64,000 bases of DNA, taken from Pseudocitrobacter sp913778145. Lineage in GTDB: Bacteria > Pseudomonadota > Gammaproteobacteria > Enterobacterales > Enterobacteriaceae. Position 1 is the first letter of the stretch. The number at the start of each line of letters is the position of its first letter. The stretch is from NCBI GenBank assembly GCA_035726825.1, contig JALNTX010000005.1, forward strand, positions 62,001 through 126,000, in the 5' to 3' direction. This document shows, one piece after another, positions 51,457-60,330 of this stretch. The notes beneath the pieces are model-generated. The model saw nothing but the letters and a program-made list of their open reading frames with translations. It made no database searches and was not told where the DNA came from. The position numbers were made by a program, and so were the translations under genes.

Positions 51457-51649
51457 TTTAAACATTTCCCCTGTGAAGTTATTATCACTAATACAGGAAA
51501 TTAAATAACCGATCCACAAATATATTTATAACCGAAAATGTGAAAATATACCCCAATAATAAAGTAATAGGGTTTTATGACAGAAGAATGACAGGTGTAT
51601 GACGATAATATGAAAATAAAGGAAATAACCCTGTAAATAAAAAGGGAAA

Positions 51650-51774
51650 TATACCCAAAATAATTCGAGTTGCAGGAAGGCGGCAAGTGAACGAATCCCC
51701 AGGAGCGTACATAAACGTGACTGGGGTGAGCGAGCGCAGCCAACGCATCTGCAACTTGAAGTATGACGGGTATA
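51650..51774. repeat. MITE-like 125-bp element with terminal inverted repeats
   Basis: The ends TATACCC and GGGTATA are exact inverted repeats. Inside them GAGTTGCAG faces CTGCAACTT, and CCCCAG faces CTGGGG, so the whole element folds into a long cruciform or hairpin. I recall closely similar sequences dispersed in intergenic regions of several enterics, but cannot check copy number. It fills most of the 346-bp gap between the RHH gene and ffs; the rest (51457-51649) is AT-rich with no gene. Confidence 0.8.
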
Positions 51775-51802
51775 AGAGGCGTCGAGATTTGGAAGCAGAA
51801 AT

Positions 51803-51916
51803 GGGTGGGGGCCCTGCCAGCTACATCCCGGCACACGCGTCATCTGCCCTGGCTGCTTCCTTCCGGACCTGACCTGGTGAACAGAGTAGCGTTGCGGGAG
51901 AACCAACAGAGCCCCC
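51803..51916 (-). ncRNA. ffs: 4.5S RNA (signal recognition particle RNA)
   Basis: A 114-nt RNA read on the minus strand from GGGGGCTCTGTTGG to GCCCCCACCC. The conserved SRP domain IV tetraloop region CAGGTCAGGTCCGGAAGGAA with AGCAG is intact, and the long stem closes GGGGGC with GCCCCC. It binds Ffh and is essential for co-translational targeting. The length equals that of mature E. coli 4.5S. A short leader from the promoter at 51950-51978 must be trimmed, as RNase P does in E. coli. Confidence 0.97.
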
Positions 51917-51949
51917 ATTGAGAGCGCTAGTTACCTAACGCGCTGGCGC

Positions 51950-51978
51950 ATTATCCCTGCTGTGCCATGCAATTGCAA
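51950..51978 (-). promoter_or_regulatory. ffs promoter
   Basis: On the minus strand, TTGCAA (51973-51978) and GATAAT (51950-51955) are separated by 17 bp. A GC-rich discriminator (GCGCCAGCGCG) follows, as at growth-rate-controlled stable RNA promoters. The predicted start leaves a leader of about 26 nt before mature 4.5S RNA. Confidence 0.8.
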
Positions 51979-52074
51979 GCCATCTGCGGTTACCTGCTGG
52001 ATTCTTGCGCAATCGCCCCTTCACAGCACGCAGGTTGCTGATTATGCTGAACGCTGGTTAATCAGGAACAGACT

Positions 52075-52386
52075 ATGGACGCACTCGATTCCTTTCCCCA
52101 GCGAGTCTGGCAAATTGTCGCTTCAATCCCCGAAGGTTATGTCACCACCTATGGTGATGTCGCGCGTCTGGCGGGTTCACCGCGCGCTGCACGTCAGGTG
52201 GGCGGTGTGCTAAAACGCTTACCGGAAGGGTCTACCCTGCCCTGGCATCGAGTGGTGAATCGTCACGGCGACATTTCGCTGACAGGCCCCGATCTCCAGC
52301 GCCAGCGTCAGGCACTGCTCGCCGAAGGCGTGCAGGTATCAGGCGGCGGGAAAATTGATTTGCAGAAGTATCGCTGGATCTACTAA
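52075..52386 (+). CDS. atl: Atl (YbaZ), alkyltransferase-like DNA-binding protein
   Basis: A 103-residue protein of the O6-alkylguanine-DNA alkyltransferase fold. The usual PCHR active site reads PWHR (TLPWHRVVNRHG), so it binds O6-alkylguanine without repairing it and marks lesions for nucleotide excision repair. GYVTTYGDVARLAGSPRAARQVG is the helix-turn-helix and arginine-finger region. E. coli YbaZ has about 26 more N-terminal residues, absent here. Confidence 0.94.
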   Translation: MDALDSFPQRVWQIVASIPEGYVTTYGDVARLAGSPRAARQVGGVLKRLPEGSTLPWHRVVNRHGDISLTGPDLQRQRQALLAEGVQVSGGGKIDLQKYRWIY

Positions 52387-52422
52387 ATAAAAAATGCCCT
52401 CACGAGGAGGGCATTCAAAGCA

Positions 52423-52992
52423 TTACGGGATTTGCGTCGGTGCAGGGTCCGCAGAAGACGGATTAACCTGGGTTGGCGACGTTGATGGCAGTGTCGTCGC
52501 CGCGCCGCCGCTTTGCTGCATCGGCATCGCCGTCTGCTGTACCGGAACCAGCGTCAGGTCAGCTTTAGTGCCGCCCTGGTTGATAATTGGCTGCACGGTA
52601 TCCGTGATAAAGATCAGCTTATCATTCAGCGTAATGGCTGCACTCAACAGAATTCGGGCATTAGGCTGGATGTCCTTCGGGTTGAACGGCAGCACAAAGC
52701 TAAACGGAGCCTGTTTCCCTTCGGTACGCGTCACTTTCTGGGCAATCACTTTGGATGGCGCATCGGCGAGCGATGCATCAGAAACGGTAACGGTCAACAC
52801 CGCATCCGGCGGCAAAGCCACTTTCTGACGGATCCATACAGTACCCGTTACACTCGGCTGCTGAATCGCTGCTTGCGTAGCGCCCGCAGCACTCGGATTC
52901 GGCGCCGGGGTCTGGATGTCAGCACTTTTATCTGCACAGGCAGACAGGGCGACGGCGACGGCTATTCCACTTAACATTGGCACGATTTTCAT
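52423..52992 (-). CDS. ybaY: YbaY, YscW-family lipoprotein
   Basis: A 189-residue lipoprotein (E. coli 190) with signal IAVAVALSAC and lipidated C19. A Pro/Ala-rich linker precedes a beta domain related to the YscW pilotin family (VTGTVWIRQKVALPPDA). The C-terminus is Gln/Pro/Thr-rich and low in complexity. In E. coli it is glycine/osmotic-stress linked; the function is not settled. The start at 52992 has GGAG upstream; the longer frame is not conserved. Confidence 0.92.
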   Translation of the reverse strand: MKIVPMLSGIAVAVALSACADKSADIQTPAPNPSAAGATQAAIQQPSVTGTVWIRQKVALPPDAVLTVTVSDASLADAPSKVIAQKVTRTEGKQAPFSFVLPFNPKDIQPNARILLSAAITLNDKLIFITDTVQPIINQGGTKADLTLVPVQQTAMPMQQSGGAATTLPSTSPTQVNPSSADPAPTQIP

Positions 52993-53208
52993 TGCGTTCT
53001 CCTTTTCGCTCATGCATCCGCAGGATTTATTCCTGCCAGAGCGACCATTCATGACAGTCATAACGCATTAAGTGTGGCACAGAACGCCTTTTTTTTCCTG
53101 CAAAGTGCCCTTTATTCAGACTTTTGCACCCATCGGACCTGTTGAAAAACTGCGTTATACTGTGCTCATACCTCGCCGCGGCGATAATAAAAATTATTGA
53201 GGAAATCT

Positions 53209-54069
53209 ATGAGTCAGGCGCTATCTAACTTACTGGCATTGTTGAATCTGGAAAAAATCGAAGAAGGATTATTCCGCGGGCAAAGCGAAGATTTGGGCCT
53301 GCGTCAGGTATTTGGCGGTCAGGTTGTGGGTCAGGCACTGTATGCCGCGAAAGAAACGGTTCCCGTTGAACGCCTGATTCACTCGTTTCACAGTTACTTT
53401 CTGCGCCCCGGCGATAGCCTGAAGCCGATTGTCTATGACGTCGAAGTGCTGCGAGACGGTAATAGTTTCAGCGCGCGTCGCGTATCGGCAATTCAGAACG
53501 GTAAGCCAATTTTCTATATGACGGCGTCATTCCAGGCGCCAGAGCCGGGCTACGAGCACCAAAAAACCATGCCCGAAGCGCCCGCGCCTGAGAGCCTGCC
53601 GTCAGAAACCGATATCGCCCGTTCGCTGGAGCATCTTCTGCCGCAGGTGCTAAAAGATAAGTTTCTCTGTGAGCGTCCGCTGGAAATTCGCCCGGTTGAG
53701 TTCCACAACCCGCTGAAGGGCCACGTCGCGGAGCCGAAACGTCAGGTCTGGCTGCGCGCCAACGGGACGGTTCCGGATGATTTACGCGTACATCAGAATC
53801 TGCTGGGCTATGCGTCCGATCTCAACTTCCTGCCGGTCGCGCTTCAGCCGCACGGCATCGGTTTCCTGGAAAAAGGGATGCAGGTCGCGACGATTGACCA
53901 CTCCATGTGGTTCCACCGTCCGTTTAACCTGAATGAGTGGCTGCTGTACAGCGTGGAAAGCACGTCCGCATCCAGCGCGCGTGGCTTCGTGCGTGGCGAG
54001 TTCTATTCGCAGGATGGCGTACTGGTGGCGTCGACGGTCCAGGAAGGCGTGATGCGTAATCGCGGATAG
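53209..54069 (+). CDS. tesB: TesB, acyl-CoA thioesterase II
   Basis: A 286-residue double-hotdog thioesterase, the E. coli length. It hydrolyses medium and long acyl-CoA to free acid and CoA. The conserved YFLRPGDSLKPI, and the C-terminal hotdog with DHSMWFHRP (catalytic Asp) and VQEGVMR, are present. TTGAGGAAA precedes the ATG at 53209; the GTG-like earlier start is not favoured. Confidence 0.97.
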   Translation: MSQALSNLLALLNLEKIEEGLFRGQSEDLGLRQVFGGQVVGQALYAAKETVPVERLIHSFHSYFLRPGDSLKPIVYDVEVLRDGNSFSARRVSAIQNGKPIFYMTASFQAPEPGYEHQKTMPEAPAPESLPSETDIARSLEHLLPQVLKDKFLCERPLEIRPVEFHNPLKGHVAEPKRQVWLRANGTVPDDLRVHQNLLGYASDLNFLPVALQPHGIGFLEKGMQVATIDHSMWFHRPFNLNEWLLYSVESTSASSARGFVRGEFYSQDGVLVASTVQEGVMRNRG

Positions 54070-54087
54070 GTTGACGTCTGAAAGCAA

Positions 54088-54109
54088 AAGCCTCCGCAAG
54101 CGGAGGCTT
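54088..54109 (+). terminator. Hairpin after tesB
   Basis: AAGCCTCCGC pairs with GCGGAGGCTT around a tight loop, 18 bp after the tesB stop. No T-run follows. The same stem sequence recurs at 54262-54287. Confidence 0.6.
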
Positions 54110-54137
54110 CAGATTACTGACAAAGTGCGCTTTGTTC

Positions 54138-54239
54138 TTGCCGGATGCGGCGAAAACGCCTTATCCGGCCTACAAAATCGTGCTAATTCAATATATTGCA
54201 GAATCCTTGTAGGCCTGATAAGCGTAGCGCATCAGGCAA
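54138..54239. repeat. BIME (two REP units) between tesB and amtB
   Basis: One forward unit (54138-54173, TTGCCGGATGCGGCG...TTATCCGGCCTAC) and one inverted unit (54209-54239, GTAGGCCTGATAAGCG...GCATCAGGCAA). They lie between convergent 3' ends, bracketed by the two copies of the GCCTCCGC hairpin. Confidence 0.9.
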
Positions 54240-54261
54240 TTTCGCGTTAGTCATCAGTCTC

Positions 54262-54287
54262 AAAGCCTCCGCAAGCGGAGGCTTTTT
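54262..54287. terminator. Rho-independent terminator between tesB and amtB
   Basis: AAAGCCTCCGC pairs with GCGGAGGCTTT and is followed on the plus strand by a T-rich run (TTTTTGTT). It also reads as a hairpin for amtB on the minus strand, 12 bp after its stop, with a weaker T-run. Confidence 0.85.
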
Positions 54288-54298
54288 GTTAGCACTGA

Positions 54299-55585
54299 TT
54301 AGGCGTTGTAGGCGTTTTCGCCGTGGCTGTTGACGTCCAGCCCTTCGCGCTCCTGCTCTTCCGGCACGCGCAGGCCAACCGTCAGGTCTGCCACTTTGTA
54401 GCCAACGAAGGCCACAATCCCCGACCACACGATGGTGATACCGATGCTTTCGAGCTGTACCAGCACCTGATGGCCCATGGTGACGCCTTCCGCGTAACCA
54501 ACGCCGCCAAAGGAGGTGGAAGCAAAGATACCGGTCAGGATACAACCCACGATACCGCACACACCGTGAACGCCGAAGACATCGCAAGGATCATCCACAC
54601 GCAGCCAGCGTTTCAGAATGGTAACGCCCCACAGCCCGGCCAGACCCGCAACGATACCGAGGATCAACGCACCGCCGACACCGATAAAGCCACACGCCGG
54701 TGTGATGCCGACCAGGCCCGCAATCGCCCCGGAACACGCACCCAGCAGAGACGGTTTACCGCGCAGCGCCCACTCACCGAATACCCAGCCCAGAATCGCT
54801 GCCGCGGTTGCCACAACGGTGTTCACGAAAGCCAGACCAGCAATTTCGTTCGCCGCGCTCGCTGAACCGGCGTTGAAGCCAAACCAGCCGAAGTAGAGGA
54901 TGGCAGTACCGATAAACACCATCGGCAGGTTGTGCGGTTTAAACGCTTCTTTGCCAAAACCGACGCGTTTACCAATCAGGTATGCGCCCACCAGGCCAGC
55001 AACAGCGGCGTTAATATGAACCACCGTACCGCCCGCAAAGTCCAGCGCGCCGTGCGAGCCAAGCAGACCGCCGCCCCACACCATGTGCGCAATCGGAATG
55101 TAGGAGAGCGTCAGCCAGATAACCACGAAAATCAGCACCGCTGAGAAGCGAATACGTTCCGCCAGCGCGCCAACAATCAGCCCTACGGTGATGCAGGCGA
55201 ACGAGCCCTGGAAGGCAACGTGAATATACTGGTAAAACGTGCCCATCGGCGCGGTTATCGCGATGCCTTTCAGCATCACCCAGTCGAAATTACCGAAGAA
55301 ACTGCCGCCGGTACCGAAGGCCAGCGTGTAGCCGTAAACCACCCACAGCACGCAGACCAGCGCAAATGTCACCGCCACCTGCGTCAGCATAGAGAGAACG
55401 TTTTTCCCACGAATCAGGCCGCCGTAAAACAGGGCAATTCCCGGAATGGTCATAAACAGGACCAGCGCGGTACAAATCATCATAAAGGCGTTGTCGGCTT
55501 TATCGATCGTTGCCGGAGCCGCCATCGCCAGGCCCGGCAACAGCGCCAGAGCCGCCAAACCGGTTTTCAATTTTGCTATTTTCAT
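54299..55585 (-). CDS. amtB: AmtB, ammonium channel
   Basis: A 428-residue trimeric inner-membrane channel, the E. coli length. A cleavable signal (LAALALLPGLAMA) is followed by 11 helices. The twin pore histidines lie in YIPIAHMVWGGG and DVFGVHGVCG. GlnK plugs it when nitrogen is plentiful. It is co-transcribed with glnK (31-bp gap) from the sigma-54 promoter upstream of glnK. Confidence 0.97.
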   Translation of the reverse strand: MKIAKLKTGLAALALLPGLAMAAPATIDKADNAFMMICTALVLFMTIPGIALFYGGLIRGKNVLSMLTQVAVTFALVCVLWVVYGYTLAFGTGGSFFGNFDWVMLKGIAITAPMGTFYQYIHVAFQGSFACITVGLIVGALAERIRFSAVLIFVVIWLTLSYIPIAHMVWGGGLLGSHGALDFAGGTVVHINAAVAGLVGAYLIGKRVGFGKEAFKPHNLPMVFIGTAILYFGWFGFNAGSASAANEIAGLAFVNTVVATAAAILGWVFGEWALRGKPSLLGACSGAIAGLVGITPACGFIGVGGALILGIVAGLAGLWGVTILKRWLRVDDPCDVFGVHGVCGIVGCILTGIFASTSFGGVGYAEGVTMGHQVLVQLESIGITIVWSGIVAFVGYKVADLTVGLRVPEEQEREGLDVNSHGENAYNA

Positions 55586-55616
55586 TTTTTCGATCCCTAT
55601 CACTGTGCGCCAGGAA

Positions 55617-55955
55617 TTACAGTGCCGCTTCGTCGGCTTCGCCGGTACGAATACGAATCACACGTTGCAGCTCGGCGACGAAAATCTTACCGTCGCCAAT
55701 TTTTCCGGTGTAAGCCGCTTTACTCACCACATCCACGACTTCATCAAGCTGGTCGTCGGCAATCGCGACGTCAATTTTCACTTTCGGCAGGAAGTTCACG
55801 CTGTACTCCGCACCGCGATACAGCTCGGCATGCCCCTTCTGACGACCGAAGCCCTTCACTTCCGTCACGGTCAGTCCCTGAATACCAATGGAAGACAGCG
55901 CTTCGCGGACGTCTTCGAGTTTGAATGGTTTGATTACCACGGTAACCAGCTTCAT
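55617..55955 (-). CDS. glnK: GlnK, PII nitrogen signalling protein
   Basis: A 112-residue PII trimer subunit. The T-loop includes the uridylylated Y51 (GHAELYRGAEYSVNFLPK), and the signatures KIGDGKIFVAEL and KVKIDVAI are intact. It binds ATP/ADP and 2-oxoglutarate and blocks AmtB when de-uridylylated. It is the first gene of glnK-amtB. Confidence 0.98.
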   Translation of the reverse strand: MKLVTVVIKPFKLEDVREALSSIGIQGLTVTEVKGFGRQKGHAELYRGAEYSVNFLPKVKIDVAIADDQLDEVVDVVSKAAYTGKIGDGKIFVAELQRVIRIRTGEADEAAL

Positions 55956-56009
55956 AGATCCCCTCCAGTCAGAATTCGGTAATGGCTGCTGCTACACGAT
56001 TGAGATAAA

Positions 56010-56024
56010 GCAAGGGGCGTGCCA
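56010..56024 (-). promoter_or_regulatory. Sigma-54 promoter of glnK-amtB
   Basis: The minus strand reads TGGCACGCCCCTTGC, a consensus -24 GG/-12 GC RpoN promoter, about 55 bp before the glnK ATG. Confidence 0.93.
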
Positions 56025-56100
56025 GAAATGAAAAGTCACAAAAATGGGCGGTTAACGGCATGAGGCGAAAGGTCATGCACGCGTTTTAGTAAGAAATGAA

Positions 56101-56135
56101 ACAAAAACGCACCATGCGAGTGCAGGGTGCGTTTT
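56101..56135 (-). terminator. Rho-independent terminator of mdlAB
   Basis: On the minus strand, AAAACGCACC pairs with GGTGCGTTTT around a 12-nt loop, followed by TTTTTGT. It lies 52 bp after the mdlB stop and isolates mdlAB from glnK-amtB. Confidence 0.75.
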
Positions 56136-56156
56136 GAAATTGCACGCGCTGGTGCG
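56109..56156. promoter_or_regulatory. Candidate NtrC (GlnG) sites for glnK
   Basis: TGCACGCGCTGGTGCG at 56141-56156 fits the NtrC consensus (TGCACY, 4-5 bp, RGTGCA) apart from its last base. A weaker match, GCACCATGCGAGTGCA, is at 56109-56124 but overlaps the mdlB terminator stem. The spacing, about 90-130 bp upstream of the sigma-54 promoter, is normal for NtrC enhancers. Confidence 0.6.
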
Positions 56157-56186
56157 TCTGTTAGCAAATTGCTTAAAAAAAGTGCA

Positions 56187-57965
56187 TCAGGCGGTCAAGG
56201 TTTCATCCTGCGTGCTGGCGGCGAGCTCTTCCCCGGCCAGCTGAAGCTGGTACATCTGCCAGTAACGGCCTTTTGCTTCCAGCAGTTGCTGATGCGATCC
56301 CTGCTCCACCGCCTGCCCGCGATGCAGCACCATAATGGTGTCTGCGTCGACGATGGTGGAAAGCCGGTGCGCAATCACCACAAGCGTGGTGTGTTCACGC
56401 ACGGCGGCCAGCGCCTGCTGAATGGCCTGCTCGGTACCGGAATCAATATTGGCAGTGGCTTCATCCAGAATCAGCACCTGCGGGGTATCAACCAGCACGC
56501 GCGCCAGCGCCAGTAGCTGTTTTTGCCCGACGGAGAGATTATTCCCCTGCTCGCCCAGCGGCGTATAGATACCATCGCTCAGACTACGCGCCAGTTCCGC
56601 CAGTTGTACCGTTTCCAGCGCTTGCCAAACCTGCGCTTCGCTGATATCACGGCCCAGCGTGACGTTCGCAAAGAAAGAGTCCGCCAGGACAACCGGGTCC
56701 TGCTGCACCATGGCAACGCCCTGGCGGAGCACCTGATGACTCAAACTGCCAAGCGGGCGACCGCCCAGGCGAATTTCACCTGCGTTCGGCGGGTAATAGC
56801 CCATCAGCAAACTGGCAAGCGTGCTTTTTCCGCTGCCCGTATGCCCCACCAGCGCCACAAAACTGCGCGAGGGAATCGACAGCGAGATATCCTGCAACAC
56901 CATCCGGTCATCGCGGTAAGCAAAGGAGACGTTATCAATTTCAATGTCGCCGCTTTCCAGCGGACGGGTATCGTCACCGTAGGTCTGGCGCGGCCTGTCC
57001 ATCAGTTCGAATACGCGCTCCCCGGCCACCACTGCCTGTTGCAGCATTGACTGCTGAGTGGTGAGTTCAATCAGCGGTTCATTGAGTCGACCCAGATAGC
57101 TGATAAACGCATAAAGTACGCCCACTTCAATCGTGCCCACCGACGTAAAGCCAAACAGCATCAACAGACCGCACAGTATTAACGTAGAGAAGAGGCTCAG
57201 CAGCGGGCGCAGCAGGAAGCCATCGAGACGCAGCGTTTGCATACGCGCCAGATAGTGCTGACGGCTATGTTCGCCGATGCGCTCGCCAAAGCGCGCCTGC
57301 TGACGGAACTGCTGGATAACGCTCATGCCGTTGATCACTTCGTTAAAACCGTCGTTGATATCCGCCAGATACGTCCGCACGCGACGCACGATAGGCGTGC
57401 TGTAGCGTTGGTAAATCACCATCACCGTCAGCACCGCCGGGAAGATGCACACCGCCACCAGCGCCATGCGCCAGTCGAGGCTGAACATCGCCACCAGCAT
57501 CGCGCCAATCAGCGCCGCGCTGCGCAGCACCGTCGCGACGACGGTGACGTAGAGATCGCGGATCACTTCCGTGTCGTTAGTGACGCGGGAAATCAGCTGC
57601 CCGACAGGTTGCGTATCAAACTCGCTCAGCGGCTGGCGCAGCGCGGCGTCCATCACGTCACTTCGCAACTGTTGCACCACGCCAACCGCCGCGCGATTGA
57701 ACAGCAGCGACTGGTTATAGTGCAGCGTCGCCGCCAGCAGTTGCAGGCCAATATACGCCGCCGCCAGCCCCGCAACGGTGCCCAGCGGCAGCGTGTGTTT
57801 CGCCACCATGTTATCGATGAAGTAGCTTATCAGCACCGGTCCGGAGACTTCCGCCGCTGCCGCCACCCACAGCATCACAACCGCAATAGAAAGCGGTTTG
57901 CGCCAGGGTGAGCCGTAGGCCAGCAATCTTTTTAACGTCGGCCACACTTGACCAAAATTACGCAT
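56187..57965 (-). CDS. mdlB: MdlB, ABC exporter half-transporter
   Basis: A 592-residue half-transporter (E. coli 593). It has six membrane helices (about 20-300), then a nucleotide-binding domain with Walker A GHTGSGKST, signature LSVGQKQ and Walker B VLILDEAT. It pairs with MdlA as a heterodimer. The family is multidrug-exporter-like and the substrate is unknown. Its start overlaps the mdlA end by 8 bp. Confidence 0.95.
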   Translation of the reverse strand: MRNFGQVWPTLKRLLAYGSPWRKPLSIAVVMLWVAAAAEVSGPVLISYFIDNMVAKHTLPLGTVAGLAAAYIGLQLLAATLHYNQSLLFNRAAVGVVQQLRSDVMDAALRQPLSEFDTQPVGQLISRVTNDTEVIRDLYVTVVATVLRSAALIGAMLVAMFSLDWRMALVAVCIFPAVLTVMVIYQRYSTPIVRRVRTYLADINDGFNEVINGMSVIQQFRQQARFGERIGEHSRQHYLARMQTLRLDGFLLRPLLSLFSTLILCGLLMLFGFTSVGTIEVGVLYAFISYLGRLNEPLIELTTQQSMLQQAVVAGERVFELMDRPRQTYGDDTRPLESGDIEIDNVSFAYRDDRMVLQDISLSIPSRSFVALVGHTGSGKSTLASLLMGYYPPNAGEIRLGGRPLGSLSHQVLRQGVAMVQQDPVVLADSFFANVTLGRDISEAQVWQALETVQLAELARSLSDGIYTPLGEQGNNLSVGQKQLLALARVLVDTPQVLILDEATANIDSGTEQAIQQALAAVREHTTLVVIAHRLSTIVDADTIMVLHRGQAVEQGSHQQLLEAKGRYWQMYQLQLAGEELAASTQDETLTA

Positions 57966-59733
57966 CGGTCACCTCCGACGATTCTTCATCAGGCGCATCA
58001 TCCAGCGCCGCTTCCAGTTGCTGATAACGATACATATCGCGATACCAGCCTGGCTGCGTCACCAGCTGTTCATGCTGCCCGCGCTGGCAAAGATGCCCGT
58101 GCTGCATCACGATAATTTCACTGGCTTCCGTCAGCGCCGACAGTCTATGGGCGCTGATAATCACGGTGCGGCCCTCGCCCCACTGGCGCAGGTTATGCAA
58201 AATTTGGTGTTCGGTACGGCCGTCCACCGCCGAGAGCGCATCGTCGAGGATCAGAATTTCCGCGTTCAGCAGCAACGCGCGCGCAATGGAGATGCGCTGT
58301 TTCTGCCCACCGGAGAGCATCACCCCACGCTCGCCCACTTCCGTATCGTAGCCCTGCGGCAGACGCAGAATATCTTCATGAACGCTGGCAAGTCGGGCGA
58401 CGTGTTCAATTTCGTCCTGGCTCGCCCCCGGACGGCCCAGTGCGATGTTGTTAGCCACCGTGTCTGAAAAAAGGAACGGTGTCTGGCTGACTACCGCCAG
58501 GCGGCTTCTCCAGGCATCCAGTTTCAGTTTCGGCAGGGCGATACCGTGAAAATCGATTTCGCCTTTTTCGACATCAAAGTGGCGCTGAATCAGCGACAGA
58601 ATGGTGGATTTACCTGAGCCCGTTGGGCCGCAAATGCCCAGCATCTGCCCCGGTTGTAGCGTGAAGTGGACTTTCGTCAGCGTCGCTTTTTCCGTTTGTG
58701 GATAATGGAACTGGTCAATGGCGACCTTAAGCACGCCTCGCCCGTCCGGCACCGATTCGGTGCCGTCATTGACCACCGGGGCTTCCATCAGCATGGCGCG
58801 AATACGGCTGTAGGCGGCGCTGCCGCGCTCGACGATATTAAACATCCACGCCAGCGCCAGCATCGGCCAAATCATCAGGCCGAGATACATCACGAAGCTG
58901 GTGAGCTGACCGAGGGTTAACTCGCCCTGCATCACCATCCAGCTTCCACCGCCAATCGCCAGCAGGTTTGCCATGCCGATGGCGATATAAATTGTCGGGT
59001 CAAAACGGGCATCGATACGCGCCACGCGCATATTCTTCGCCCCGGTATCCGCCGCATCGGCAGCGAAAAGCGCCGACTGGCGATCTTCCAGGCCAAAGGC
59101 TTTGATCATGCGAATACTGGTCAGGCTCTCTTGTGTGCGGTCGTTCAGGCTGGAGAACGCCGCCTGCGCAAGCTTGAAGCGGTTGTGCAGCATATCGCCA
59201 TAGCGCTTAATCGCCAGCGCCATAATCGGCATTGGTAACAGCGCCAGCAGCGTGAGCTGCCAGCTGATTTGCGTGGACATCACAATTAACACCGCGCAGC
59301 CCATCACCAGCGAGTCGACCAGCGTCAGCACGCCTTCCCCTGCGGCAAAGACCACGCGGTCAACATCGTTGGTAGCGCGTGCCATTAAGTCGCCGGTGCG
59401 GTGACGCAGATAAAATTCCGGGTGCTGGCGGCTCAACTGGTGATAAAAGTCTTCTCGCAGTTCGACCGCGAGCTGATAGGACGCGCCGAACAGCAGCACG
59501 CGCCAGACGTAGCGCAGCAGATAAACCACAACGGCAATCGCCACCATTAGGCCAATCCACATCCAGATGGTCGCCGCGGTGTAGTGATGTTGGGTGACGC
59601 CATCGACAACGTAGCCCACCACTTTTGGTGGTATCAGTTGAAGAATGGCAATGACCACCAGCAGCGCGACGGCGCCAACATAGCGACGCCACTCCCGGCG
59701 GAAATACCAGCTTAATTGAGCAAATAATCGCAC
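57958..59733 (-). CDS. mdlA: MdlA, ABC exporter half-transporter
   Basis: A 591-residue partner of MdlB (E. coli 590). Six helices precede an ATPase domain with Walker A GPTGSGKST, signature LSGGQKQR and Walker B ILILDDALSAVD. The Walker B carboxylate is followed by Asp rather than Glu, so this half-site may be catalytically degenerate, as in asymmetric exporters. It follows decR by 23 bp on the same strand, an operon-like arrangement also found in E. coli. Confidence 0.95.
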   Translation of the reverse strand: MRLFAQLSWYFRREWRRYVGAVALLVVIAILQLIPPKVVGYVVDGVTQHHYTAATIWMWIGLMVAIAVVVYLLRYVWRVLLFGASYQLAVELREDFYHQLSRQHPEFYLRHRTGDLMARATNDVDRVVFAAGEGVLTLVDSLVMGCAVLIVMSTQISWQLTLLALLPMPIMALAIKRYGDMLHNRFKLAQAAFSSLNDRTQESLTSIRMIKAFGLEDRQSALFAADAADTGAKNMRVARIDARFDPTIYIAIGMANLLAIGGGSWMVMQGELTLGQLTSFVMYLGLMIWPMLALAWMFNIVERGSAAYSRIRAMLMEAPVVNDGTESVPDGRGVLKVAIDQFHYPQTEKATLTKVHFTLQPGQMLGICGPTGSGKSTILSLIQRHFDVEKGEIDFHGIALPKLKLDAWRSRLAVVSQTPFLFSDTVANNIALGRPGASQDEIEHVARLASVHEDILRLPQGYDTEVGERGVMLSGGQKQRISIARALLLNAEILILDDALSAVDGRTEHQILHNLRQWGEGRTVIISAHRLSALTEASEIIVMQHGHLCQRGQHEQLVTQPGWYRDMYRYQQLEAALDDAPDEESSEVTDA

Positions 59734-59756
59734 GCAGTAAAATTCCAGAGATAGTG

Positions 59757-60215
59757 TTATTCGATGGGAAGCGCTGTGGTGTATTTAATCTGTTCCATCG
59801 CAAAACTTGAGGTCACGTCCGACAGTCCGGGGACGCGATTCACCAGGCTTTTATAAAAGTCGTCGTAGCGTTTCATGTCGGCGACCTGGACCCGCATCAG
59901 GTAGTCGTATTCGCCCGCCATGCGCCAGAAACCGAGCACCTCGGGCATCTGGCTGACTTCATTCACGAAACGACTATACCATTCACTGCTGTGATGTTGC
60001 GTTTTTATCAGCACAAATGCGGTGAGGCCGAGCCCCAGTTTTTCCGCATCCAGCAACGCCACGCGCCCAAGCAAAATGCCGTCATCTTCCAGCCGCTTGA
60101 GACGCTTCCAGCAGGGTGTGGTGGTCAGATTAACGGCATCGGCCAGCGCCTGCAAAGAGAGGGTGCAGTCCGTTTGCAGCAGCGAGAGCAGCTTGCGGTC
60201 AATTTTATCTAACAT
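59757..60215 (-). CDS. decR: DecR (YbaO), Lrp/AsnC-family cysteine-responsive activator
   Basis: A 152-residue Lrp-type regulator (E. coli length). N-terminal HTH LQALADAVNLTTTPCWKRLK, then the RAM ligand-binding domain. E. coli DecR activates the cysteine-detoxifying cyuPA genes in response to cysteine. Here it is divergent from a cysteine desulfhydrase-like gene, cdsH, with a 21-bp palindrome between them, the layout known in Salmonella. Confidence 0.96.
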   Translation of the reverse strand: MLDKIDRKLLSLLQTDCTLSLQALADAVNLTTTPCWKRLKRLEDDGILLGRVALLDAEKLGLGLTAFVLIKTQHHSSEWYSRFVNEVSQMPEVLGFWRMAGEYDYLMRVQVADMKRYDDFYKSLVNRVPGLSDVTSSFAMEQIKYTTALPIE

Positions 60216-60224
60216 CGCCCACCT

Positions 60225-60245
60225 CAGGAGAAAATTTTTCTCCTG
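60225..60245. promoter_or_regulatory. Perfect palindrome between decR and cdsH, probable DecR operator
   Basis: CAGGAGAAAA and its exact reverse complement TTTTCTCCTG flank one central T. It lies 10 bp ahead of decR and 86 bp ahead of cdsH. Lrp-family proteins bind AT-centred palindromes of this kind. A second use of part of it as a ribosome site is unlikely, since GAGGTG (60219-60224) serves decR. Confidence 0.7.
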
Positions 60246-60330
60246 TAAGTCTATTTTAAAGAGGAGATAGCAACAATTTTTTCCGCATCTTTCGCTAAGC
60301 TAGGCACAAAATGACAAATGGAAAATCACC

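Noticed and set aside
57237..57911. Plus-strand 224-codon frame opposite mdlB
   Set aside because: Arg/His/Gln-rich composition typical of an antisense frame, inside the membrane-helix region of mdlB.
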